Source: Paraburkholderia sp.
GTDB lineage: Bacteria > Pseudomonadota > Gammaproteobacteria > Burkholderiales > Burkholderiaceae
DNA length: 64,000 bases
NCBI RefSeq assembly: GCF_004298475.1
Contig: NZ_SCRP01000010.1
Location: 1-64,000, forward strand
Reading direction: 5' to 3'
Part shown: positions 57,724 through 64,000 of the stretch, piece after piece
Layout of the letters: each line of letters opens with the position of its first letter
Position numbering within the stretch: the first letter of the stretch is position 1
Position numbers and translations under genes: made by a program
Notes under the pieces: model-generated
Told to the model about the DNA's origin: nothing
What the model saw: only the letters and a program-made list of their open reading frames with translations
Database searches by the model: none

Positions 57724-58872
57724 ATGTCTAACCCGTCGTCTGACATTCCCGTCGTCGTCATTGCCCCGGATTCGTTCAAAGGTTCGCTCAGTGCGGACGG
57801 CGTAGCCGCCGCAATCGCCGAAGGCATCCGCCGCGCCCGCCCGGACGCGGACATCCGCCTGTGTCCAATGGCCGATGGCGGCGAAGGCACGCTCGACGCG
57901 ATGCTACTCGCAGGCGGCAAGCGCCATGTAATCAGCGTGCGCGGCGCAGCCGGGCCGATGCGCGACGCCGCGGTCGGCCTGCTGCCGGACGGCAGCGCGA
58001 TTGTCGAAACCGCCGAAATCGTCGGCATCACCGATCCCGTCGGCATGGGCGTGCCGGTCGCAGCGCGCAGCACAATCGGCATGGGTCAGGCGATTCGCAT
58101 GCTGCTCGACGAAGGCGTGCGGCGCTTCTACGTCGCGCTCGGCGGCAGCAGTACGAACGATGCGGGTGCGGGTCTGCTCGTCGGCCTCGGACTACAGCTT
58201 TTCGACGCAGCAGGCCAACCCGTCGACCCTACACCCGAAGCGCTCGCGCGCGTGGCGCGTGTCGACGTGTCGGGCCTCGATGCGCGGCTCGCCGAGGCGT
58301 CGTTCGTCGCCATGTCCGACGTCGACAATCCGCTTACGGGTGAGCATGGTGCAACGGCCGTGTTCGGTCCGCAAAAGGGCGTGACGCCGGAACAGGTCGC
58401 GCTGATCGACGCGGCACTCGCGCATTTCGCCGACCTCGTCGAAGCGGCGCTCAACCGTCGTGTGCGCAATGAAGCAGGTTCAGGCGCGGCGGGCGGGCTC
58501 GGCTTCGCGCTGCGCATGCTCGGCGCGAGCATCGAACCGGGCGCCGAAGTGGTCGCGCGTCAGATCGGCCTCGATACCGCATTGCGCGGTGCGAACTGGC
58601 TCATCACGGGTGAGGGTCGTTCAGACGTGCAAACGTTGCATGGCAAAGCGCCTTTCATTGCTTGCCGTCATGCGCAGGCCGCAGGCGTGCCCGCCACGCT
58701 GCTGTCGGGCGCAGTCGATCCCGCCGCGCTGCCTCGCCTGTCAGAACACTTCAGCGGCTGCTTCTCGCCAGCACCCGGACCCATCACGCTGGACGCTGCG
58801 ATCCGCGATGCGGCGACGCTGCTCACAAACGTTACCGAACAGCTTGCACGCTTGCGTTTCGGCACGCGCTGA
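57724..58872 (+). CDS. Glycerate kinase (GlxK/GarK type)
   Basis: A 382-residue family 1 glycerate kinase that phosphorylates D-glycerate, usually to 2-phosphoglycerate, linking glyoxylate or sugar-acid breakdown to glycolysis. Conserved blocks: VIAPDSFKGSLSA, CPMADGGEGTLDA, VALGGSSTNDAGAG, NPLTGEHGATAVFGPQKG and WLITGEGRSDVQTL. No glyoxylate pathway genes are adjacent. Confidence 0.94.
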   Translation: MSNPSSDIPVVVIAPDSFKGSLSADGVAAAIAEGIRRARPDADIRLCPMADGGEGTLDAMLLAGGKRHVISVRGAAGPMRDAAVGLLPDGSAIVETAEIVGITDPVGMGVPVAARSTIGMGQAIRMLLDEGVRRFYVALGGSSTNDAGAGLLVGLGLQLFDAAGQPVDPTPEALARVARVDVSGLDARLAEASFVAMSDVDNPLTGEHGATAVFGPQKGVTPEQVALIDAALAHFADLVEAALNRRVRNEAGSGAAGGLGFALRMLGASIEPGAEVVARQIGLDTALRGANWLITGEGRSDVQTLHGKAPFIACRHAQAAGVPATLLSGAVDPAALPRLSEHFSGCFSPAPGPITLDAAIRDAATLLTNVTEQLARLRFGTR

Positions 58873-58926
58873 CGCGCAACTGTCTTCCTCCGCTGTCTTC
58901 CTCGTTAAGCGGTTAAAAGATGCGCG

Positions 58927-58946
58927 CGCCACGTTCTTGCGTGGCG
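58927..58946 (+). terminator. Possible terminator after the glycerate kinase gene
   Basis: CGCCACG (58927-58933) pairs with CGTGGCG (58940-58946) around a 6-base loop; what follows has only scattered T residues (TGTATTTCG). Weak candidate. Confidence 0.35.
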
Positions 58947-59064
58947 TGTATTTCGCACTACGCGACGTTGACCCGCGAGCCGGTTGCGGCAACAATCACA
59001 TCACGCGCAGTCGTCTTGCGCACCCCTCACGCATCGCGCATTCCCCCACGCAACCAGGACGATC

Positions 59065-59505
59065 ATGAAGGCAAGCAAAGCCGGACTCGAGCAATATTTG
59101 ACTTATCGGCTCCATGTCCTGAACAAGCTCTCCGAACGGGGCAGCACCGAACGCTACCAGGCGAAGCTCGGCATCACGCTGCCCGAGGCGCGGCTCATTG
59201 GCGCCGTAGGCGCATTCGGCCCGTTCTCTGTGATGGAGCTCGCACGCCATGCGAATCTCGACAAGAGCCAGGCAAGCCGCGCGGCCGAAGCGCTGATGCG
59301 CCGCGGCCTCATGCGCCGCGACGCGAGCGAGGAAGATGGCCGCCTCGTACTCGTATCGCTCACGCCGGAAGGACGTGCCCTCTACCGCAAGGTGATGCCG
59401 ATCGCACGCAAGTGGAATGAGGACTTGTTTTCCTGCCTCGACGACAAAGAACGCGAAATGCTGGGGCGCGCGCTCAACAAGGTTATCGAGGCCTACGAGA
59501 TTTAG
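59065..59505 (+). CDS. MarR-family transcriptional regulator
   Basis: A 146-residue winged-helix dimeric regulator. LPEARLIGAVGAFGPFSVMELARHANLDKSQASRAAEALMRRGLMRRDASEEDGRLV is the family DNA-binding region, here given as its hallmark end DGRLVLVSLTPEGRAL (wing). Start at 59065 follows AGGACG. No obvious target gene or operator is next to it; the glycerate kinase gene upstream is on the same strand. Confidence 0.9.
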   Translation: MKASKAGLEQYLTYRLHVLNKLSERGSTERYQAKLGITLPEARLIGAVGAFGPFSVMELARHANLDKSQASRAAEALMRRGLMRRDASEEDGRLVLVSLTPEGRALYRKVMPIARKWNEDLFSCLDDKEREMLGRALNKVIEAYEI

Positions 59506-59540
59506 CCGGCTTCATCGCCACGCGGCGTGCGGAAGACAGG

Positions 59541-59571
59541 GAAAAGAAAAAGGCCGGTGCAGAACCGGCCT
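59541..59571 (-). terminator. Rho-independent terminator after tRNA-Leu
   Basis: AGGCCGGT (59551-59558) pairs with ACCGGCCT (59564-59571); on the minus strand it is followed by TTTTCTTTTC. It lies about 80 bp downstream of tRNA-Leu and is convergent with the MarR gene. Confidence 0.88.
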
Positions 59572-59651
59572 CGAATAATTACTGTCTGGATACATGCGGG
59601 ATGCACGCCGCTCGCGTGTCCCGCGCGCATCCGATATCGAGAAGAAAGAGT

Positions 59652-59738
59652 TGGTGCGTGAGGCCGGACTCGAACCGGCACACCCTTGCGGGCGTCAGGA
59701 CCTAAACCTGGTGCGTCTACCAATTTCGCCACTCACGC
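59652..59738 (-). tRNA. tRNA-Leu (TAG)
   Basis: 87 nucleotides with encoded CCA and the long variable arm of class II tRNAs. The minus strand starts GCGTGAGTGGCG, the anticodon loop is TTTAGGT (anticodon TAG), the T arm is GGTTCGAGTCC, and the acceptor stem closes with CTCACGC. Confidence 0.97.
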
Positions 59739-60027
59739 GAATCTTTTCGCCTGCTCGCAGGGCCACCGAGAGGACCGCTGCGATCTCGCGTGCTTTCACG
59801 TCCCGTTCAACCCGTTCAACCGTATGAACCTCGCGTTGCAGACGCTGCCGGGCGGGACGGGCACGATATTCACGTACATACGTTCGAAAGCGCAGGCGCG
59901 AAATTCTAACCGATTGCCTGGCGCTTGTCTGCATGCGCACGATGCTAGAATCGCCAGTTTGCCGCCACAGCCCGGGCCGTTGCCCGTTGCCTGCCGCCGC
60001 GGCGCACATCCCCACCCCGCAGACACC

Positions 60028-60894
60028 GTGAACTTCGACGACTACTGCCAGCAAAAGGCGGCTCCGCCCGGATCAGGCACCTACTACGCGCTGCGCCAGG
60101 CAAGCGCCGCGCGCCAACCGCTTCTCGCCGCCCTCTTCGCGCTGCGCCGCGAGCTGGAAGAAACCGCGAAGGAAACGAGCGATCCCACCGTCGGACGCAC
60201 GAAACTCGCGTGGTGGCAAAAGGAACTGGCCGGGCTTGCTGCTGCCGGTAACGGCGCGGGAAGCAGCGAGGGGAACAGCGCGCAGGCCCATCCCGTGACG
60301 CAGGCGCTCGCGCACCATCTCGACGATGTCAAGGCGACGTACCCCGCGCTGCAGGCGTTGCTGGCCGGTTACGCGATGGACTTCGATCAGGCGCGCTATC
60401 TCGACTTCCCCAACCTTCGGCACTACATGGACGCCGTGGGCGGCACGTTCGCCACGCTCGTCGCACGCGTGAGCGCACGCGATGCGGGCGCCGCCGCGCA
60501 ATGGGCCGCGCCGCTCGGCAACGCGCTGATGCTCGCGCAGTTCGTGCCGGAAATCGGCAACGATGCGCGCCATGGCCGCATCTACATTCCGATCGACGAA
60601 CTGCAGCGCTACAACGTCACCGCCGCCGATCTGATGAATCGCCGCTACAGCGACGAATTCACCGAACTCATGAAGTTCCAGACGGCGCGTGCGCGCGAAG
60701 CGCTCGCCGCCGCACTCGACGGCATTCCCGCCGCCGAACGGCGCGGTCAGCGTACGCTGCGCTCGCTCGCGGCGCTTTCGCTTGCACTGCTGGAGGAAGT
60801 GGAGCGCGAGCGCTTCCAGGTGCTGCATCAGCAGATCGTCCTCACGCCGATCCGCAAGCTCTGGATCGCCTGGCGCGCGGCGCGGCGCGCCTGA
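60028..60894 (+). CDS. Squalene/phytoene-synthase-fold protein with altered Asp motifs (NDUFAF6-like?)
   Basis: A 288-residue protein starting with GTG (NFDDYCQQK). The overall fold is that of trans-isoprenyl diphosphate synthases: YYALRQASAARQPLLAALFALRRELEET, KLAWWQKEL, PLGNALMLAQFVPEIGNDARHGRIYIP and the helical C-terminus. In true squalene and phytoene synthases the first motif is an Asp-rich DxxxD near the Arg-Glu pair and the second is DxxxD before ARRGRxYLP. Here the first is RRELEETAKE with no Asp and the second has EIGND, with Glu for the first Asp. This resembles the non-catalytic complex I assembly factor NDUFAF6 group more than HpnC/HpnD. No hopanoid or carotenoid genes are near. 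Function is inferred. Confidence 0.8.
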   Translation: MNFDDYCQQKAAPPGSGTYYALRQASAARQPLLAALFALRRELEETAKETSDPTVGRTKLAWWQKELAGLAAAGNGAGSSEGNSAQAHPVTQALAHHLDDVKATYPALQALLAGYAMDFDQARYLDFPNLRHYMDAVGGTFATLVARVSARDAGAAAQWAAPLGNALMLAQFVPEIGNDARHGRIYIPIDELQRYNVTAADLMNRRYSDEFTELMKFQTARAREALAAALDGIPAAERRGQRTLRSLAALSLALLEEVERERFQVLHQQIVLTPIRKLWIAWRAARRA

Positions 60895-60910
60895 AACACG
60901 TATCGCCCGA

Positions 60911-62128
60911 TCACGCGCGCAGGATCGGCAGCGGCTGGAAGCGGTCCTGCAGCACGGCCCGTGCATCGAGTCCCCACCACGGCCCCAGCACCGTCGCATA
61001 GAGCTGCCGGAAATCGACGCCGGCCGGCAGATTTCCGTCGCCATCGAGCCGCGCCAGTTGCGGCGCCTGGCCGTACAGGCCGCCCGCAACGCGGCCACCG
61101 GCCACGAAGTGCGCGCACGCCGTGCCGTGGCCGGTTCCGCGGTCCGGGTTTTCACGCACGCTGCGGCCGAACTCTGCGTACGTGACGATCATCGTGCGAT
61201 CCCAGCGGCCAAGTTCGATGAGCGCATCGCGCATCGCCACCATGCCCGCAGCGAACTGATGCAGCAGAGCCGCATGCCGGCCCGGCTGGTTCTCATGCGT
61301 ATCGAAGCCGTTCAGCGTGAGCCGGATCGCCGCGATGCCTTCGCCCCGCACGGGTACGCCATGTGCCGTGTCGCCCAACGCGAGCGCCTGCATCGCCGTC
61401 TTGATCGACGTGCCGAACAGCCCCGGTGGAAACACTGTCTTCAGCGCGTACTGCTGCGAGCGCCTCGGACGCAACCGGTCGGCCACCTTGAGGATGTCGC
61501 GTTCGACGTCGAGCAGGTGGGCAAGCGTCGGATCGGGCTCATCCAATGACGTCGGCGTGATGAGGCGCGATGCGAGCGCAAGGCGCGCCGGATCCACGAG
61601 CGTAATCACGCGCTCGCCGTTCGCGAGCGGGCCCGCCTCCGCACTACCGAGCACGAGTCCATCCGTCGCGAAACCCGTCGGCGCCGGCGCGTTCGCGAAT
61701 GCGCGCGCGAGCCAGCCGTCGCGCAGGTACTGATCCGGGCGCGACGCGGTGTCCCATATCTCGGTGGAGCGGAAGTGCGACAGATTCGGCTGCGCGTAGC
61801 CCACGCCCTGCACGATCGCCAGCCGCCTCGCGCGCCACATCGGCATGAGCGGCGCAAGCGCCGGATGCAGCGCCGTGCGTTCGTCGAGCTGGATCGCCTG
61901 ATCGTGGCGCACGCCGATGTTCGCGCGATAGCGGTGGTAAAGCGGATCGGCGAACGGCACGACGGTATTGAGTCCGTCGTTGCCGCCCTTGAGTTCGACG
62001 AGGATCAACAGATTGTCGTAGCCCGCCGCAAACGGACCTGCCGCGCCGCTTCGCGCGTGGGCCGCGCCCGGCAGCCACAGCGACATTCCCGCCGCAGCGC
62101 TCGCCGCCAAAAACTCGCGTCGCTTCAT
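60911..62128 (-). CDS. Tat-exported DUF1501 protein
   Basis: A 405-residue protein with a twin-arginine signal (KRREFLAASAA, Arg3-Arg4) and a DUF1501 sulfatase/alkaline-phosphatase-like domain: LVELKGGNDGLNTVVPFADP near the start, FDTHENQPGRHAALLHQF and TYAEFGRSVREN, which carry probable metal-binding Asp/His. It acts in the periplasm; the substrate is unknown. Such genes usually pair with a DUF1800 gene upstream, which is absent here. Confidence 0.9.
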   Translation of the reverse strand: MKRREFLAASAAAGMSLWLPGAAHARSGAAGPFAAGYDNLLILVELKGGNDGLNTVVPFADPLYHRYRANIGVRHDQAIQLDERTALHPALAPLMPMWRARRLAIVQGVGYAQPNLSHFRSTEIWDTASRPDQYLRDGWLARAFANAPAPTGFATDGLVLGSAEAGPLANGERVITLVDPARLALASRLITPTSLDEPDPTLAHLLDVERDILKVADRLRPRRSQQYALKTVFPPGLFGTSIKTAMQALALGDTAHGVPVRGEGIAAIRLTLNGFDTHENQPGRHAALLHQFAAGMVAMRDALIELGRWDRTMIVTYAEFGRSVRENPDRGTGHGTACAHFVAGGRVAGGLYGQAPQLARLDGDGNLPAGVDFRQLYATVLGPWWGLDARAVLQDRFQPLPILRA

Positions 62129-62400
62129 GGTGCGTCCTGCCTCTCGTGGCGGCCGCGCGAACTGCCCTGCTCCCTCATTCGACTGTTCATTTCAATTGGT
62201 GCTTCAGGTCCATCAGCAGTGCTTCGAGATGCGCTCGCCGTGGTTGCGGGCGCGAATGCATTGACGGGTTCTTTCGGCCGCGCGATGCGCTTCGCTTGCG
62301 CCCGCGACGCCAGTGCGCGCACATCATCCGTGTTCGCGTCCAACGGTGCAAGCCGTTCGTTTGAAACCGAAGTAATCGTCGCGCATGCGTGCGCATACAT
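62125..62400 (-). CDS. Doubtful small frame overlapping the DUF1501 start
   Basis: A 91-codon frame ends in a TGA that overlaps the DUF1501 ATG by four bases (ATGA), the arrangement of coupled genes. The predicted protein is Ala/Arg-rich, without recognisable domain, and its ATG has no ribosome site. It could be a remnant of a lost upstream partner gene or chance. Low confidence. Confidence 0.18.
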   Translation of the reverse strand: MYAHACATITSVSNERLAPLDANTDDVRALASRAQAKRIARPKEPVNAFAPATTASASRSTADGPEAPIEMNSRMREQGSSRGRHERQDAP

Positions 62401-62648
62401 TCGATCGTACAAATCGTACTGATCGGCAAACGATTGCACCTGAGCAGCATCAAACACGAACCGCTTTATCGCGTCACACGCGAAACAATGAGAAAACCCA
62501 CGTACGTTGAATATCGCGGCCCGGCAAATGATCCGCAATGGATGTTGATTACGCAATCGCCAGGTAATCACCAGGTACGCGCCAGGCAATTGCGATTAAA
62601 TCGATCGAGCGTGCGCCGTGAACAACGCTGTCTCGCGCGGCAATGCCC
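62129..62648. other. 520-bp region without a supported gene upstream of the DUF1501 gene
   Basis: This stretch is more AT-rich than its flanks, especially 62330-62630, and holds only the doubtful frame above. The DUF1501 promoter must be here, but no convincing -35/-10 pair is seen. It occupies the place where a DUF1800 gene is expected in related genomes. Confidence 0.45.
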
Positions 62649-62990
62649 TCAGCGTTTGTAAAGCTCGCGCACCGCGTCTTCGATGTGCTGGCGCAGCAGG
62701 CGGCGCTCTTCAGGTGTCATGTGGCCGTCGCGGCGCCGCTGGTCGAGGTCGGGCGGAACACCGGGCGTGTGCGAGTTCGGATCGGAGGCGGAATGATCGG
62801 GCGGATCGCTGCGGAAGCGGTGCGCAGGCGGCTTGTAGCCCACGGGATGCGAGAACGTGTGCGAGCCGTCATGCCGGTTGATGGAGGGCTCGGCGCCGGC
62901 CGAGGCCGGATCCAATGCGGCCACGATGCCACCGGCCAGCGCCAGTGTAATCATAGTATGGCGCATTGTCGGCCTGACCCCTCCCTTCAT
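62649..62990 (-). CDS. Small secreted protein of unknown function
   Basis: A 113-residue protein with a signal peptide (ending SAGA near residue 33), a Pro/His/Ser/Asp-rich middle (HDGSHTFSHPVGYKPP, DPPDHSASDPNSH) and a C-terminal charged helix (MTPEERRLLRQHIEDAV). I do not recognise a characterised family. The start at 62990 follows AGGGA; an ATG at 62966 is also possible. Divergent from ompR. Confidence 0.7.
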   Translation of the reverse strand: MKGGVRPTMRHTMITLALAGGIVAALDPASAGAEPSINRHDGSHTFSHPVGYKPPAHRFRSDPPDHSASDPNSHTPGVPPDLDQRRRDGHMTPEERRLLRQHIEDAVRELYKR

Positions 62991-63214
62991 TCTGTTCCCT
63001 TCGTCACGCGGCAAACAGCTACCTTGAATCCGTGCAAACCCGCGTCGGTGCGAGCGGCAATTTAAAGTCGGATGAAGTATCTACCGAACCGCCGCATTCC
63101 GTAAAGCAGTCTATCCGTCAGCTCTTGATGCCGTGGCACACCACGGGTAAATTTTGTAACTGACTGTAACCCCTTAATTGGTGCAAACTCGCACTACAGT
63201 CCAATCGCGATAAG

Positions 63215-63949
63215 ATGCCTGCCATGGAAACCAAGAACCCCTCGAAAATCCTGGTTGTCGACGACGACCCGCGCCTGCGTGATTTGCTGCGGCGTTATCT
63301 CGGCGAGCAGGGTTTCAATGTCTACGTTGCTGAAAACGCACCCGCCATGAACAAGCTGTGGGTGCGCGAACGTTTCGATCTGCTCGTGCTCGACCTCATG
63401 CTGCCGGGCGAAGACGGCCTGTCGATCTGCCGCCGCCTGCGCGGCAGCAACGACCGCACGCCCATCATCATGCTCACGGCAAAGGGCGAGGATGTGGATC
63501 GCATCGTCGGCCTGGAAATGGGCGCCGACGATTATCTGCCGAAGCCTTTCAATCCGCGCGAACTGGTCGCGCGCATTCACGCGGTGCTGCGCCGCCAGGC
63601 GCCTTCGGAATTGCCGGGTGCACCGTCGGAAACCACCGAGGTCTTCGAATTCGGCGAATTCGCGCTGAACCTCGCCACGCGCACGCTGACGAAAGCCGGC
63701 CAGGAAATTCCGCTCACCACGGGCGAGTTCTCGGTGCTGAAGGTTTTCGCGCGCCATCCACGTCAACCGCTCTCGCGCGAAAAGCTCATGGAGCTGGCGC
63801 GCGGTCGCGAATACGAAGTGTTCGACCGCAGTCTCGATGTGCAGATTTCGCGTCTGCGCAAGCTGATCGAGCCGGATCCGGGCAGCCCGCGCTTCATCCA
63901 GACGGTCTGGGGCCTTGGCTACGTATTCATTCCGGACGGCGCAGCCTGA
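63215..63949 (+). CDS. ompR: Two-component response regulator OmpR
   Basis: A 244-residue OmpR/PhoB-type regulator. Receiver domain with the acidic pocket VVDDD (residues 14-18), phosphorylated D60 (LLVLDLMLPGEDG), switch Thr in MLTAKGED and Lys in YLPKPF; C-terminal winged helix with GEFALN, LTTGEFSVLK and SRLRKLIEPDPGSPRFIQTVWGLGY hallmarks (given as family pattern). It controls osmoregulated genes with EnvZ, whose gene starts 44 bp downstream. An ATG three codons in (63224) is the start used by many homologues. Confidence 0.95.
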   Translation: MPAMETKNPSKILVVDDDPRLRDLLRRYLGEQGFNVYVAENAPAMNKLWVRERFDLLVLDLMLPGEDGLSICRRLRGSNDRTPIIMLTAKGEDVDRIVGLEMGADDYLPKPFNPRELVARIHAVLRRQAPSELPGAPSETTEVFEFGEFALNLATRTLTKAGQEIPLTTGEFSVLKVFARHPRQPLSREKLMELARGREYEVFDRSLDVQISRLRKLIEPDPGSPRFIQTVWGLGYVFIPDGAA

Positions 63950-63993
63950 ACCGGCTGGGCGTCTGCAATTCCTCTGTCTGACAGGAAGGTCCC

Positions 63994-64000
63994 ATGCGGA
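63994..64000 (+). CDS. envZ: Start of the sensor kinase gene after ompR (first two codons only)
   Basis: ATG at 63994 with AGGAAGG 5 bases upstream, directly after ompR. Only MR is visible, so the identity as EnvZ rests on the conserved ompR-envZ order. Confidence 0.55.

Overview
The window is about 64 kb of GC-rich DNA with the gene content and codon use of a Burkholderiaceae chromosome, most likely Paraburkholderia, Caballeronia or Burkholderia. Evidence includes the tig-clpP-clpX-lon-hupB run, an ompR/envZ pair at the right edge, the mltG-tmk-holB-tatD run, 2-aminoethylphosphonate genes with a divergent LysR gene, and beta-proteobacterial protein sequences throughout. Genus is inferred from recognition only.

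Layout. 1-3633 is one end of a Tn7-like transposon: a transposase gene that looks like a TnsA-TnsB fusion, the first 56 codons of a TnsC-like ATPase gene cut by the window edge, and a terminus at 3591-3633 ending in TGTC with two 20-bp-spaced repeats. Its cargo lies outside the window. From 3634 on the DNA is ordinary chromosome. 3.8-7.4 kb: acyl-CoA thioesterase, phnX, phnW and a LysR regulator. 7.5-10 kb: small accessory genes (phosphoribosyltransferase, YciI, PsiF, SYLF lipoprotein). 10-14.4 kb: glycosyltransferase, trehalose-6-phosphate synthase and an MscS channel, a likely osmotic stress set. 14.5-20 kb: the minus-strand run mltG-tmk-holB-GNAT-tatD-ankyrin-Rap1a/Tai. 20-22 kb: ygfZ and an NRDE/TANGO2 gene. 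22-32.2 kb: a minus-strand fatty-acid and lipid catabolism cluster (acyl-CoA synthetase, then FadB-type enzyme, nicotinamidase, thiolase, Dabb protein, PaaI-like thioesterase, zinc-free reductase, SDR, alpha/beta hydrolase) with a TetR-type palindrome ahead of the FadB gene.

32.3-36.2 kb: SelO, MsrB, YciB, BolA and a parvulin isomerase. 36.4-40.5 kb: purL. 40.8-45.6 kb: an FAD amino-acid oxidoreductase, nnr and pgi. 45.7-47.8 kb: an orphan LolD-like ABC ATPase divergent from a TesA-like esterase, then a small lipoprotein. 47.9-57.2 kb: a protein quality-control block on the minus strand (tig, clpP, clpX, lon, hupB, tRNA-Val, tRNA-Asp, ppiD) with clear terminators after tig, clpX, lon and the tRNAs. 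57.7-64 kb: glycerate kinase, MarR regulator, tRNA-Leu, a squalene/phytoene-synthase-like protein with altered Asp-rich motifs, a Tat-exported DUF1501 protein, a small secreted protein, ompR and the first codons of envZ.

The strongest candidate for something unusual is the truncated Tn7-like element at the left edge. Everything else is mainly core chromosome with a few local oddities: 12-bp tandem repeats between genes, the altered prenyl-synthase-like protein, and zero-gap divergent start codons.
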